A stretch of DNA of 64,000 nt, from the NCBI GenBank assembly GCA_963921195.1, contig OY992540.1, forward strand, positions 15,941,136 to 16,005,135, given 5' to 3'. The DNA comes from Pegoplata infirma. Taxonomy: Eukaryota > Arthropoda > Insecta > Diptera > Anthomyiidae. How positions within the stretch are numbered: position 1 is the first letter of the stretch; every line of letters starts with the position of its first letter. This document shows, one piece after another, positions 1 to 11,896 of this stretch. The position numbers and the translations under genes were made by a program. Under the pieces are notes generated by a model. That model was given only the letters and a program-made list of their open reading frames with translations. It was not told the DNA's origin and did not search any database.

Positions 1-218
1 AAAAAAACCACTTAAAAAACGCCATTTTTACATCTTTTTTTGCCATTATTGTTAAACAAATGAAATCATAGTTAACATTTATCGTGATGGGGAAAGTATC
101 CCTCATCACCCCCGCCAAGCCCCCCCCCCCACAAAAAACGACCCTGGATTTTTTTACATGTTTTTACATGTTGGAGGGTATCATAGATTCGGCATAGCCG
201 AATTTAACACTTTCACTT
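1..218 (+). mobile_element. Helentron-like (GTCY-type) repeat, 3' part
   Basis: GTTGGAGGGTAT followed by a 7-bp stem ATTCGGC-ATA-GCCGAAT and TTTAACACTTTCACTTGTTT. It is the same subfamily as the complete copy at 19837-20382. The 5' part lies before the window. Confidence 0.7.
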
Positions 219-410
219 GTTTTAAATTCAATTTTATTTTTAAACAATAAAAATTTTCGAAAAAAACAAAAAAAAATTATCAAAAGCTGTGTTTTTTCCT
301 CCCACGTTTATGTTAACCCATACAAATTTGAGTAAAGAATATATCAGAGATTTCATGCGCGGGTACAAGGGGGGGGAAAAAGGGGAAATTTCCCCCCCCA
401 GACCAAATTT

Positions 411-518
411 CGAAAAGAAAAAAAAAGGAAAAAAAAGAAAAAAAAGAAGAAAAAAAAGAAAAAAAAGAAGAAAAAAAAGAAAGAAAAGGAAAGAAATAGA
501 AGAAAAAAGAAAGAAGGA
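411..518. repeat. Polypurine (GAAAAAA)n tract
   Basis: More than 100 nt of A and G only on the + strand. It creates spurious Lys/Arg-rich and Phe/Ser-rich ORFs on the two strands. Confidence 0.9.
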
Positions 519-839
519 AATTTTCTAAAAAAATCTCGAAGACCAAAAATGTTTCATAGAAAAAAATCTGAAAATTTTAATAAGGAAAATTTTTAAATTT
601 TTTAAGGAAAAAGTGAATTAATCTGAACATTTTCTGTGAAAAATATCTGTTAATCCTATTGTGAATTTTGGCATAAACAAATTACTTACAAAATGCATTT
701 TTTGTATATAAAAATGTTACAGGATCTTAATTTTTTTTTGGTTTATATAAAAATGTTTGTCTTCTACATAGCAATAGAAAAAATATCTTTAAATCTTAAA
801 AATGTTGATAGTCGAACTTACATGTGTAAAACTATTTAA

Positions 840-2075
840 CATTTTTTTTTCTAAAGAATAAACTTTTTCTAAAGAAAAATTTCTCAGAATCTGAGACTCT
901 TTTTATGTGAAAAAGGTCTCAAAACTTATTTATATGAAAAAGGTCGTAAAAGAGTTTTTCTATGGGAAAAAGTCTCAAAAATTCTGAATTTGAGACTTAT
1001 TTTAAGGAAAAAAATCTCAGAATCTGAGTCTTTTTTAAAACGAAAAAGGTCTCAAAGTTTGAGACTTTTTATTGTTGAAAAATAGTCCCAGATGTTCAAA
1101 CCTACGGAATTGGTAGAAGGTCCCAGATTCTAGACTTTTTCAACAGGAAAAAGGTCTTAGAATCTAAGACTTTTTTTATAGGAATAAGGTCTCAGAATCT
1201 CAGAAAAATGTCTCAGAATCTCAGACTTTTTCTATAGGAAACAAGTCTCAGAATCTATGACCTTTCTATAGGAAAAAGGTCTTAAAGTCTGAGACGTTTT
1301 CTATAGGAAAAACATTTCTGAATCTGGGACTTTTTCTTTAGGAAAGGGTCACAGAATCTCCAACTTTTTCAATAGGAAAAGTGTCTTAAAATCGGAAAAG
1401 ATTTCAGAATCAGAAAAAGGTCTCAGAATCTGTCACTTCTTCTTTAGAGAAAAAGTGAAAGAGTTTTAAAATTTTTCTATATAAGAAAAAGCTCTCAGAA
1501 TCTGAGACTTTTTCTTAAGGGTTAAGATCTCAGAATTTGAAACTTTTTCTATTGGAAAAAGGTAGAAGAATCAAAGACTTTTTCTATCGAAAAAAGATCT
1601 CAGAATCTAATATTTTTTCGGTACGAAACAAATCTAATAATCAGAGACCTCTGTAAAGGAAAAATGTCTCAATAATGCTTTAAAATATGATACTTTTTCA
1701 ATAGTAAAATGTTTCACAATCTGAGACTTTTTCCGTGGAAAAAAATTCTTAGTATCTGAAAATTTTTCTATACAAAAAAAGTATCAGAATCTGAGACATT
1801 TTTCGTAAAGAAAAAGTCTTATATTTTGAGACATTTTCCCTATAAAAAAATCGCGAAAAATGTCTCAAAATCTGATATTTTCTGTGTAGGAATAATTTCT
1901 TCTATTAAAAAATTCTCCGATTTAAACTCTTTTTATGTATACAAATATACAATTTTCTTTTAAAAATCTGAAAATTTTTCTATTCGAAAATAGTCTCAGA
2001 TTCTGCGACATTTTTCGTAAAGCAAAGTCTTATATTCTGAGATATTTTCCCTACACACAAAACACAAATTTATTT
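840..2075. repeat. Palindromic minisatellite array A (TCTCAGAATCTGAGAC)
   Basis: Degenerate ~35-45-bp units built on GGAAAAAGTCTCAGAATCTG AGACTTTTTC-type palindromes, dozens of units. Related arrays at 21660-22330 and 40990-41610. Confidence 0.85.
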
Positions 2076-2330
2076 GCTAATATCTAACTGAAATTCAGTT
2101 GATACAAGTAAAATTCGGTTGATGCATTTGAATAAAGGGTGTCACAATTGAATATCGGTAGTCACAACTGAATTCGGTTGATATTACTGACTTTTAATTG
2201 TTACAACCACAAAATTCGGTTGTCTGATCCATATTATAGGAGATTCAAGTGAATATTGAGTTGGCACAACTGAAAAATTCGATTGGAAATTTATTTTTCT
2301 GTGTGTATAAAAAATAATTTTTTCGCGAAA
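2075..2330. repeat. ATTCGGTTG/ACAACTGAA repeat block
   Basis: Several copies of AAATTCAGTTGATACAA, AAATTCGGTTGAT and CACAACTGAA, ending GGAAATTTATTTTTCTGTGT. The same ending (GTTGGAAATTTATTTTTCT) is at about 56550, so this is part of a dispersed element. Confidence 0.5.
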
Positions 2331-3099
2331 AATGTCTCAACATGTGATGATTTCTATGTAGGGAGAATTTATTCTATTAAAAAATTATCGTCTTATCTAT
2401 ACGAAAAATATAAAATTTTTTTAAAACAAATTAAAAAAAAATAATCTAAACGAAATATGATCATGAAAAACAAACCTCCTTCGGCAAAAACTAATAAATT
2501 TGATGATTTTATAGCTTTCCCATCCCTTTTTTTGTAAAATAACGTATCCCATTTTTTTTGCTCGTCAACAAAGGTGAATTTATGATTTTTTTTGCGAAGT
2601 AAAAAAAATTTTCCCCCCCCAAACCCAAAAGCTGTACCCGCCACTGGAGATTTTGATAGGCCCCAAAACAATATGTCACTTTATATAAATTGGTTCTCTT
2701 AATGTTTAAGAGAGTTTTTACATGCAATAGCATAGGCAACATTAAGAGAACCAACTTATTGAGAGAGGAAATTAAATGGTAGCCAACCAACCTGATACCC
2801 ACTGATTGGCCCCGTTAAGTTTTAACTCGTAAAATTTTCGACGTTTGTTTTTCACTTCGATAAATGCATGGGTGTTATCAGTTTATTGTGAATTGAGTTG
2901 AAAAGTGTTGCCAAGTTTGTTTTAATCGTTTCTCCTATTCCCTTATGTAAACGTTAACCCGGGAGCAAAATTACATGTTTAAACTTCATCTGACATAAAA
3001 ATGTTTCATTTGTTAAACAAAAGTATCAAAGAACTATTGAGAGTGTAAAAAAATTGCACTTAAGTAATAAAAATTTCTAATTTGTTATAACCACGTCAA

Positions 3100-3625
3100 C
3101 AAAAATGGTTCTGGTTTCATGTTTTCGTTTTAAGAGATTGGTTTAATTTTTCAGGGGTAAGCTTCTTCCTACTGGTCGTCTTTCGTCCATTTAAAAACTT
3201 TACTAACCTATGAACCCAATTAATATTCGTGCCAAATTTCGGGGGTCTAGCAATTTTGGTTGGGACTGCAGTGTGATTTCCACAGACGTACCGACAGACA
3301 AACATATCTAGAATGTCTTAGATTCGATTTTGATCATTTATCAAATTAACAACTCTTTTGGTATGGGCTGCATCTTCTTTCCACAGATGGACGAATCCGA
3401 TTTCACTGAATTACCAAATTTACAGCTCCTTTGGTTTGGATTGCATCTTGCTTTCCACAGACCGACGAAAATATGGATATCGCAAGAATGTCTTTGAAAC
3501 CATGATGGATCAATAATATATAAACTTAATGGGGTCCTCGACCGATATTTCAATTCCTTTTGCATGGAATGACAAAATATTTTTGGATGACAAAATTTTT
3601 TTTTTCTAAAAAAAGTTTGCTTTGA
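3100..3625 (-). mobile_element. Helentron-like repeat, decayed, reverse orientation
   Basis: Minus-strand matches to the 19.8-kb subfamily in order: ATGTCTTAGATTCGATTTTG, the short GTCTGTCGGTACGTCTGT, TTCGTGCCAAATTTCGGGGG and GGGTCCTCGACCGATATTTC. Termini are eroded. Confidence 0.55.
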
Positions 3626-3818
3626 CATTATCATGATTTAATATTTTAGGCCAGAGTACAAAATTCGCAGGGATGTTTTTGTCATACTTTCAAACATGAG
3701 TGTTTTTCAAGGTGTAAATTTGAGATGAAACCTCTTCAAAATTCACAGTTTTGCACATAACTTCTGAACCTGGTATTTCGAAGACCGATTTCGCTGAAAT
3801 TCCATACAAACCAGAAAC

Positions 3819-4778
3819 ATGGCGTTTTATTTTCTTTATTTAGAGCTTTAAAAACCGTTAACACGAAAATCCTAGCTGATACTGTTTTCCCGTTATTGCA
3901 AAATAATTACACTATTCGAGAACAAAACCCAACCAGTAAAATGTCCAACTGATTCTTATAGATTTTGCTATCCAGGGGGCTAATCACGTAAAACGAAAAC
4001 GATAGACGATGCATAAACGACATCAAAATACATATCGTTTTGAAGGGAAATTTGAAAATTTTTCTTTATTAAATTATTAACGAGTTTTGTCTTATCCAGA
4101 AACATTAAAAAAATTGGAAATATTTTGATTTGTTTAGGAACAACAAGGCTCCAAATATCAACGATAGTTAACTATCGTTTTACGTGATCACAGTCCTGAT
4201 TTCAAATCCTTCACCCAAATTTTTGTAGCACGTACCGTTTTGAGATATTCGCTGTTAAAATGTCAAAAAAAACAAAATTTAGCGGTCCACTGTTTCGTGC
4301 TTTTACGTTGCTTCCAAAAAATAGGACTTGATTTCATATAAAATGGACCTCTTGATTCCACAACTCCAATCCAAATGTTTCTAGCATGTTCCGTTTTCGA
4401 GATGTTCGCGTTTAAGATTTTCGCGCAAAAACATATTTTAATGCGAATATTTAAAAAAACGGAGCATGATTCAAAAATTTGGATTGCAGTTTTAGAATCA
4501 GGAGGTACAGTTTATATGAAATCAAATCCTATTTTTTGAAGGCAAAGTAAGAATATGTAACAGTGGACCCCAAATTATTGGTTTTTTTTTTACTTTTTAA
4601 CACCGAATATATCAAAGACGGAACGTGCTAGAAAAATTTGGAATCTGGAGAGCAAAATCTATAAGAATCAGTTGGATTTTTCATTGGTAGATTTTTGTTG
4701 TCGAACAGTGTAATTATTTAGCAATAACTCAAAAACAGGATTTTAAAAGCTCTAAATAAAGAGTCATGAAATGCCATT
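3819..4778. mobile_element. Fold-back element 1 with a nested MITE
   Basis: The ends CATGGCGTTTTATTTTCTTT and (opposite strand) AATGGCATTTCATGACTCTT lead into long inverted arms: TTTATTTAGAGCTTTAAAA, AACTGATTCTTATAGATTTT and TGGACC...ATATAAA segments recur inverted. The symmetry centre is near 4410-4450. The left arm is lengthened by an inserted ~226-bp element. Confidence 0.75.
3973..4198. mobile_element. ~226-bp TIR element inside fold-back 1
   Basis: Ends CAGGGGGCTAATCACGTAAA and (opposite strand) CAGGACTGTGATCACGTAAA. It is present in the left arm only, which proves later insertion. The CAGG start is hAT-like; no clear target duplication. Confidence 0.65.
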
Positions 4779-4789
4779 AACCAATTTTG

Positions 4790-6006
4790 TCACCATTTGT
4801 AAATAACCTTATCTTGTTTAAAAGGGGTAGGTGTAGGGTTTTAAAATTAAATCCGATTTTTCGAAAAATTTTTAAAATATTCAAAATTGTTGTTTTTTTA
4901 ATTTTCTGGTTAAGAAAAATTTTTTTAAATATTTTCCTTGTAGGAGGATTTAGTTTAAAAAAAAAACTTTTAAGTTTTAGTGGTTACACGTGTTGCATTT
5001 TTAAAATATTATAAATTCTTCTTTTTTTCTTTGTTTCTCCTGTACAAAAATGTTGAATGGAATTTTTTTTTCTTGATTTTTTTTTAAATGAAACGCAATT
5101 TGTACGTGCACATGTTATTTGCATATTAATTTTTTTAAAAACTTGAACAATGTTGTAGTTTTCACATTTTCACAGCATATGTTTCCTTATAACGGGCGTA
5201 TTTATTTATTAAAAACTTAAAGGAGTAGCAAGTGGAATGCATAATGTGATTTAAGAATAATGCTAGGTATTCCAGTGCACAGAGGAGGATTCACAAAAAT
5301 TTTTAAACAGAAATATAATTACATACGTTTCCAATGGTATGTTAAATGCTACAAGGTTTTATTATTTTTCAAGGTAAAAAAATAGCATCCTCTGTTAAAA
5401 ATATTTTTTACAAATAAGTGTCATCCTGGTATCATTAACAAATGTCAGTGCGAAAAGTTTCTGGAATTTAAAGCAATTTGTATAAAATGACAATCAAGAA
5501 TGCTTAACTCACTTGTGCTGAATAAAAAATTGTCCTCCTCCATTTTTTTTAGGAATTTTCTAGTTTTATTTTAAATTTTTGTAAATCAAATCATTGTAAA
5601 TCGAAATTTTATTGAATTTTTCAAAATTGTTCCAAATATTCCTAAGGTTTCTAAAACCTTGAAAATTATTTCTGATCTGTTTTGATATTATTTATGTATA
5701 GTTTTTTCTAAATTTTTTTGATTTTATGAAATTTTTTAGAATATATTAAAAATTATCTGATTTTTCCACATTATTTCAGATTATTCTAGAATATTTAGCA
5801 TGCTATGAATTTTTTTAAGATCATTTCTTGTTTTTTCTCTATATTTTTTACATTTTTCTGAATTTTTTAATATTTTTTCGAATTTTCTATTTTTATTTTT
5901 TAGATTTTTTCTAAAATAATTCTTTCAAATCTTTTATTTTCTGAGATTTTTGAGAACTTCTTAAATTTTTCTAAATTTTCCAGATTTTTTTTTCAGATTT
6001 TTCAAG
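4790..6006. other. AT-rich stretch without a gene
   Basis: TTTTT-rich sequence with short diverged motifs (TCAGATTTTTC, GAATTTTC) and no supported ORF. Confidence 0.6.
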
Positions 6007-6373
6007 AATATTTTGAGGATGTTTATTCTGGCTCGAGGTCATTATTTTCTTTACTAATTAAAACCATGATATTCTCATAGCATAATTTTCAAGAAAAATA
6101 TTTTTTTTTTAATTTATTTATGTTGGTCATTTTTGCAAGACTTAATCGAGACGTGCTTCGGAATTGTGTCAGATTCCATTTTGCTAAATAATCTTGACAA
6201 TGGAATCTGACAAATTCCGAAACACGTGTCGATTAAGTCTTGCAAAAATGACCAACATAAATAAATTTAAAACAAAAAATAATTTTCTTGAAAATTATGC
6301 TATGAGAATATCATGGTTTTAATTAGTAAAGAAAATAATGACCTCGAGCCAGAATAAACATCCTCAAAATATA
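6007..6373. mobile_element. 367-bp palindromic element (fold-back 2)
   Basis: Arms of about 170 bp (6007-6178, 6199-6373) around a ~20-nt loop TTGCTAAATAATCTTGAC. The loop-proximal stem GTCAGATTCCATT/AATGGAATCTGAC is perfect, and GGATGTTTATTCTGGCTCGA recurs inverted at the outer ends. Confidence 0.88.
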
Positions 6374-6975
6374 ATATTTTAAAGGTCGAATAAAACAATT
6401 TTTATTTTTTAATAAAAATTAATCAGAATTTGAACATAATGGTTGGCACGCCATGTGATGAATAACCCTAATATGGAGTATTTCTCACAACAACAACACA
6501 AATAACATATTGTTGTAGTCCAATGGACTATCATATGTAAAATTGTTTTAAATATTTTTGTTGGTTATTGGCAATCGTTGCCTTATTAGTATGGTACAAT
6601 TTCTTCGTCTTTCTAATTCTCATTGTGAATAGAGGCGAATATGTATTAATATTTTAGTTTGTGCATAAACGATTGGTCATTAGACTCGTTTGCTACTTTG
6701 TTGTAAATCGTTTCTATTTTTGCTAAATAATGTTGACAATGGAATTTGACAAATTCCGAAATACGTGTCGATTAAGTCTTGCAAAAATGACCAACATATA
6801 TAAATTTAAAACAAAAAAAAATATTTTCTTGAAAATTATGCTATGAGAATATCATGGTTTTAATTAGTAAAGAAAATAATGACCTCGAGCCAGAATAAAC
6901 ATCCTCAAAATATAATATTTTAAAGGTCGAATAAAACAATTTTTATTTTTTAATAAAAATTAATCAGAATTTTCA
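6184..6975 (+). repeat. Direct duplication of the palindrome's right arm
   Basis: 6184-6432 is repeated with few changes at 6714-6972 (both start GCTAAATAAT.TTGACAATGGAAT and end TTAATAAAAATTAATCAGAATTT). About 280 bp of unrelated sequence lie between. A diverged third copy of the TCGAGGTCATTATTTTCTTT segment is at about 42230. Confidence 0.85.
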
Positions 6976-7276
6976 AGAATATTTTTTGAATTTTTCAGAA
7001 CATCTTTCATAATTTTTTTTCAATTTTTTCCAAATTTTATAAATTTTTCTGAATTTTCCAAAAATTGAAAATTTTTTTTAACTCAAAAAAAATCAGATTT
7101 TTCTAGAATGTTTCTAATTGTACAAAATTGATTCGATTTTTTTTTTAACAATTTTTATGAACTTTTGTAATACAAATATTGTTACTCAATTTTTTTAATT
7201 CTTTGAGAGTTTTTCAGAACTTTTTCCGAAATTTTGAGCTTTTTTATTTTTTTTTTTTTGTTACTTCCTGTTTGTT

Positions 7277-8323
7277 TATACCCTCCACTCTAGTGATAAA
7301 GGGTATATATAAGTTTGTCATTCCGTTTGTAACACCTCGAAATATTGGTCTAGGACCCCATAAAGTTTATATATTTATGATCCTCGATCGATTTTAAGTC
7401 GATCTAACGATGTCCGTCCGTCCGTCTGTATGTCTTTCTGTCTGTCCGTCCGTAGAAAACGCGTTAACTTTAGAAAGACTTTACAGAGGCAACTGAAGTT
7501 TGGCATATATGTTGGTCATTTACCTGGTCAGGTTGGTATTGCAATCCAGCCAAATCGGTTCAGTGGTTCAAAAGTTATGAGCAAAAGAGTAAATTTCGGC
7601 AAGGGTGTTTCGCGAATTTACGAGATAAAAAACACGATAACTTTCGAAAGACAATAACGAGACTGCTGAAGCTTGGCATGTATCTTTGCCGTTCCCTAGG
7701 TCTGTTTGGTATTAAATTTCAGCTCAATCGGTCCAGTGGTTCAAAAGTTGTAAGCAAAACCCTGAATTTCAGATTAGTTTCATCTAAAATGCCACGTGTT
7801 TTAATAAGTCTTAAAAGCATTGCTGGTAACTAAACAATGCTTTTGAAACTTGTTTAATTTTAAAGCAATGCTTTTTAAACTTGTTTAGTTTTAAAGGCAT
7901 TGGTAACTTAAAAATTACACTCGAAAAAAATTTTAACCTCAAAAAAAATTTTACACTCAAAAAAAATTTTACACTTAAAAAAAATTTTACACTCAAAAAA
8001 AATTTTACACAAAATAAAATTAGTTTTTTTTTTACAAAAATGACAATATTTTGTGTACATACGTACGTGCATTCACTCAGAAATATTTTTAAAGTAAAAA
8101 AAACATTACACTCGAAAAAAATTTTACACTCAAAAAAAAATTAGTAATTTTTATTTTTTTTTTTTTTTAATGTCAAAAAAAAATAGTTTTTTACTCAAAA
8201 TAAAATATTTCTAATCAAAATTGTTAATTTTTTTAAGGTTAAAAAATTTAATATCCTTTAAAAAAAATCATTGTGGAGGGTATTCATAGATTCGGCAAAG
8301 TCGAATTTAACTTTTCTACTTGT
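7277..8323 (+). mobile_element. Helentron-like repeat, complete
   Basis: From TATACCCTCCACTCTAGTGA, through GTCCGTCCGTCTGT (about 7410-7450), two ~150-bp similar halves (AATCGGTTCAGTGGTTCAAA twice), and a run of TTTACACTCAAAAAAAA units. It ends TGTGGAGGGTATTCATAGAT plus the TTCGGC..GTCGAA stem and CTACTTG. The inverted ATACCCTCCAC/GTGGAGGGTAT pair and 3' stem-loop are as in Helentron-associated elements (DINE-1 type); that classification is inferred. Confidence 0.75.
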
Positions 8324-8690
8324 AAAAATTGTAAAGTTAATTTACTAGATATTTTTCAACCTTCTATTTTACAAGATTTCCCAGTAAAAATTACGAACTT
8401 TTTTGTAATTTTACAAGATTTTTACCAAAAAAATTGTAAATTTACAACTTTTTTGGCGAAATAAAACTTACAAGAAATTCTCGTAAACTTACTAGATTTT
8501 TTTTGTAAAAAAATCTTGGAAATTTGTAAAATTACAAAAAACTGTAAAATTACAAAAAAAAAAAAAATGTAAGTTTCGATCGAAATGTTTTTGTTAAAAA
8601 AACAAGAAAAACTGGTAAACATTGGTAAAATGGAATTAGAGACTTTTTCTTGTAAATTGACAATTTTTTTTTTGTGCACAGCGCCTTACG
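8324..8690. repeat. Partial TTTACAAG-type MITE
   Basis: Follows a Helentron-like 3' end. Contains TTTACAAGATTTTTACCAA, AAAACTTACAAGAAATTCTC and ends GACAATTTTTTTTTTGTGCA, the same block order as the full copies but lacking their 5' part. Confidence 0.6.
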
Positions 8691-9330
8691 CCTGATTACA
8701 AATTTAAATTTTTGAGCCAAAAATTGTTATCTGTGAAAAGATTGCAATAAAAGCTTCCCCTATTTATTAAAAATTATATAGTCTTTATGTCCTTCTTTTC
8801 CAATTTATCAGATTTTCAACACTTGCCAAATTATATAGTCTGGCACAATTGTTTAATTTTCTTTATTTTTTTTTTTTTTGTTAACATTAAATCTGTTGAC
8901 ACATATCATTTGTGATAAATCAGCAAATTTTTTAAATAAAAAAAATAAATAAAAATTACAGATTTGTTGTGTTATAATAAAACCATTGGCCCATAAGAAT
9001 AATTGTATACTCAAGTGACCATGACATTGTAAATAAACAATGCAAATTATCATAAACCTAAAAGTAGACAGTTGTAATAATTAAAAATTAAAATAAAAAA
9101 AAATATGATAAAAACTCTGTACTTTTGTTAACAGAAAGTGAAGAGTATAGTGACCTTATTAAATTAAAAGAAAGTACTTAAAAGTAAAAATATAAAAAAC
9201 GATTTTACAACTTTTTTAAAAAGAATTATAAAAGAGATTAAGTTTTAATTAGTTAAGAGGTCAATAAGCGAATTATAAATGGTTATTGTAAAATTTTATA
9301 GTTATTTAAAGAATTAGGGGAAATAAATAC
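8690..9330. other. AT-rich stretch without a gene
   Basis: No repeats recognised and no ORF of credible composition. Confidence 0.55.
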
Positions 9331-9729
9331 CACTCTGTGGTACAGGGGTATAATGAGTTAGTGCTGATGTTTGTAACTACCCGAAATATTGGTCCTAGAC
9401 CTACCTTCAAGTATACCGATTGACTCAGAATTAGTTTTTGAGTCGATTTAGCTATGTCCGTCCGTCTGTCCGTCAGTCTGTCCATCTATCGGTTTAAGCA
9501 CGATACAGGTCGCAATTTTCAATCAATTGACTTGAAATTTGAAACTTAAGCATCCTTTGACCCAAGGACGAAACCTATTGAAATTGGAGAAAATCGGTCC
9601 ATGTTAAGACCTAGCCCCCAAACAAACGCCCCCTTTGGATTCAGCTTAAATGACTCTAATAACCGTATTATAATTGGGGTGACCATTTTTTTCTGAGCTC
9701 AAATCAGTACGCCCAAATTTGTATGTTTT

Positions 9730-10340
9730 TATACCCTCCACTCTAGTGATAGAGGGTATATATAAGTTTGTCATTCCGTTTGTAACACCTCAAAATATTG
9801 GTCTTGGACCCCATAAAGTATATATATTCATGATCCTCGATCGATTTTAAGACGATCTAGCGATGTCCGTCCGTCCGTCCGTCTGTCCGTCTGTCTGTCT
9901 GTTGAAAACACGCTAACTTTTGAAAGACTTTTCGGAGGCTCCTGAAGTTTGGCATATATGTTGGGTATTTACCTGGTCAGGTTGGTATTGCAATCCAGCG
10001 AAATCGGTCCAGTGGTTCAAAAGTTATAAGCAAATGAGTGAATTTCGGCAAGGATTTTTCTGGAATTTACGAGATAAAACACACGGTAACTTTCGAACGG
10101 CAAATTCTAAGTTTTTGTACACTAAAAAAAAAAATACACTCAAAAAAAATTTTACACTCAAAAAAAATTAGTATTTTTTTTTAAATTAATAAAAAAAAGT
10201 TTTTTTACAGAAAATAAAATATTTCTAACCAAAAATGTTATTTTTTTCACATTAGAAATCAGACTATCACTTAAAAAGGGCATTGTGGAGGGTATTCATA
10301 GATTCTGCCAAGTCGAATTTAACTTTTCTACTTGGTTTTT
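9730..10340 (+). mobile_element. Helentron-like repeat, complete
   Basis: ATACCCTCCACTCTAGTGAT at the 5' end, a GTCC/GTCT run near 9866-9900, one GGTCCAGTGGTTCAAAAGTT half and TTTACACTCAAAAAAAA units. The 3' end is TGTGGAGGGTATTCATAGAT, a stem TTC(T)GC..GTCGAA and CTACTTGG. Inserted into the older copy at 9330. A LINE fragment is inserted at its last bases. Confidence 0.75.
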
Positions 10341-10686
10341 TTACGTGTTTTTTGGCCTATGACAATAACGAATTATGAGTTATGGCAAAAAACAGAACAA
10401 ACCCAAATCATGCTAGACATCCGCATGAAAAAGCTGAACTGGCTTGGTCATACCTTTAGAAAAAGTCATGATGACATAACAAGGAAAGTTCTCGATTACC
10501 ATCCCCAGGGCAGCAGACGTAGAGGAAGACCCGCAAATACGTGGAGACGACAAGTAGAAAATGAACTGCGGTCAGCCAGAACTTCATGGAGAGAAGCAAA
10601 AAGGCTAGCTATAGATAGAAGTCAATGGAAAACATTTGTACTGGCTCTTTGTTCCAACTAGGAATCCCAGGAATTTATATATATAT
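10341..10686 (+). mobile_element. 5'-truncated LINE tail (RTE-like)
   Basis: Flanked by an 11-bp duplication ACTTGGTTTTT (10330-10340, 10687-10697). It carries only the last ~95 codons of a LINE ORF and ends in a (TA)n tail, as RTE-type elements often do. Confidence 0.85.
10369..10661 (+). pseudogene. C-terminus of a LINE reverse transcriptase (RTE-like)
   Basis: The frame encodes KKLNWLGHTFRKSHDDITRK, then HPQGSRRRGRPANTWRRQVE, then WREAKRLAIDRSQWKTFVLA before a stop at 10659-10661. This W-x-GH...G-R-R-RGRP...WRR...A.DR..W pattern is the conserved post-RT tail of RTE-clade LINEs. The RT core is missing through 5' truncation. No frameshift in what remains. Confidence 0.8.
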
Positions 10687-10697
10687 ACTTGGTTTTT

Positions 10698-11280
10698 CTA
10701 GAAATAACCCTCTAATTTTTTTTACGCCACAACACTGGTGTTTTTTTTAACACTCAAAAAATTTCGGTTAAACTAACTAACTTGACCCCAAGTGTTTTTA
10801 GTAAAAACAACAGCAAAAAAACAACTGTTAAAAAACAACTGCAAAAAACAACTGTTAAAAACAACTGTTGTCATTATATAACGACTTTAGTTGAATGTTG
10901 TGATCGTTTCACTGCAGAAAATATAACAAAATTCCACAGGTTTTAAGAATAAGAAAATTCCTCAGATTTTGAAGACTTTTTTTCGTAAGTTTTGACAACT
11001 ATTCCTTTAAGAAAACTTCTTAGCTAATAAGCATGTGTTATGAACTAAAATTTGTTCCTTTCACAACTTTTTGTTAAATTAACCTAAATTGTGGGAAAAT
11101 TTATAAACATTTTTCCGTTGATGAACCTCTGTATTCACAAACATTATAAATTATATCATGGTCAGACTTTAGTTATAAAAACAACTCTGACGATATATTT
11201 AATTCAAACGACTTTTACTTAATTCAAAAGTTTTTCAAGTTTTTGTATAGAACTTTCAAATAAAATTATGTTTTACGTTG
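10698..11280. other. Unclassified insert between halves of an older repeat
   Basis: Contains AACAACTGTTAAAAA short repeats (10800-10870). No ORF. Lies between a Helentron-like copy and the resumed 3' half of the older one. Confidence 0.5.
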
Positions 11281-11896
11281 AAATGTTCAAAAATCAGTAC
11301 AATCAGTACATATTTCAAAAAATCAGTACAAATCAGTACAACGATTTTGGATCAGTACACGTGCTCAAAAATCAGTGCATGTACTGATCAAATCAGTACG
11401 AATGGTCAGCCTATTTATAATAGATATCGCTTTGAAATTTAACAGGTAATCAAATTTTGTATGCACGAATAATCGTTCCAAATTTCAAAGGAATCGGTTC
11501 AGTTCTTCTGGTAGTCCCAAACAACCCTCCCAATATTCGCATAATTCCCTCAAAATTCATAAAAATGGAAATATTTGATAAAAATGTTATTTTTAGGTGT
11601 TAAACGTGTACTTTAGTAACCAAATAAATCGGAATATAATTGGACCATTTTTGGACTTATTCCCCCTTATAAAAATTTCGACCGATATTCAGTTAATTCG
11701 GTCTATTGGCAAAAAAAAAAAACGAATTCCACTAAAATTTGGTCTGTGTGCGATTTCTACACTAAATAAAGATCTAACAAAAGACAAATCCAATCTGTCC
11801 ATGTTCAGACTTGGGACCCTTTTCCCGGAAAACACTGGTGTAGGGTATCATATGGTCGGTCTTGACCGACTATAACTTTCTTACTTGTTTTTTTAC

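Larger units (their letters stand above)
9330..11889 (+). mobile_element. Older Helentron-like subfamily copy, split by later insertions
   Basis: 5' half 9330-9729 (GAAATATTGGTCCTAGACCT, GTCCGTCCGTCTGTCCGTC, then AAATCAGTACG). The 3' half is about 11280-11889, with AATCAGTAC repeats and the end GGTCGGTCTTGACCGAC stem plus TATAACTTTCTTACTTGT. A younger Helentron-like copy (9730) and a LINE tail occupy the gap. Confidence 0.6.

Noticed and set aside
289..546. Lys/Arg-rich ORF (+) and Phe/Ser-rich ORF (-)
   Set aside because: Both are translations of a polypurine tract; no protein signal.
840..2075. CRISPR-like regular repeats
   Set aside because: Eukaryotic degenerate minisatellite; units abut without unique spacers of fixed length and there are no cas genes.
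9920..10171. Recurring 80-105-residue ORFs with EAPEVWHICW...GWYCNPA (also at 59308-59625 and 61137-61454, minus)
   Set aside because: They look conserved only because the Helentron-like repeat itself is repeated; each is broken differently and starts within non-coding repeat DNA.
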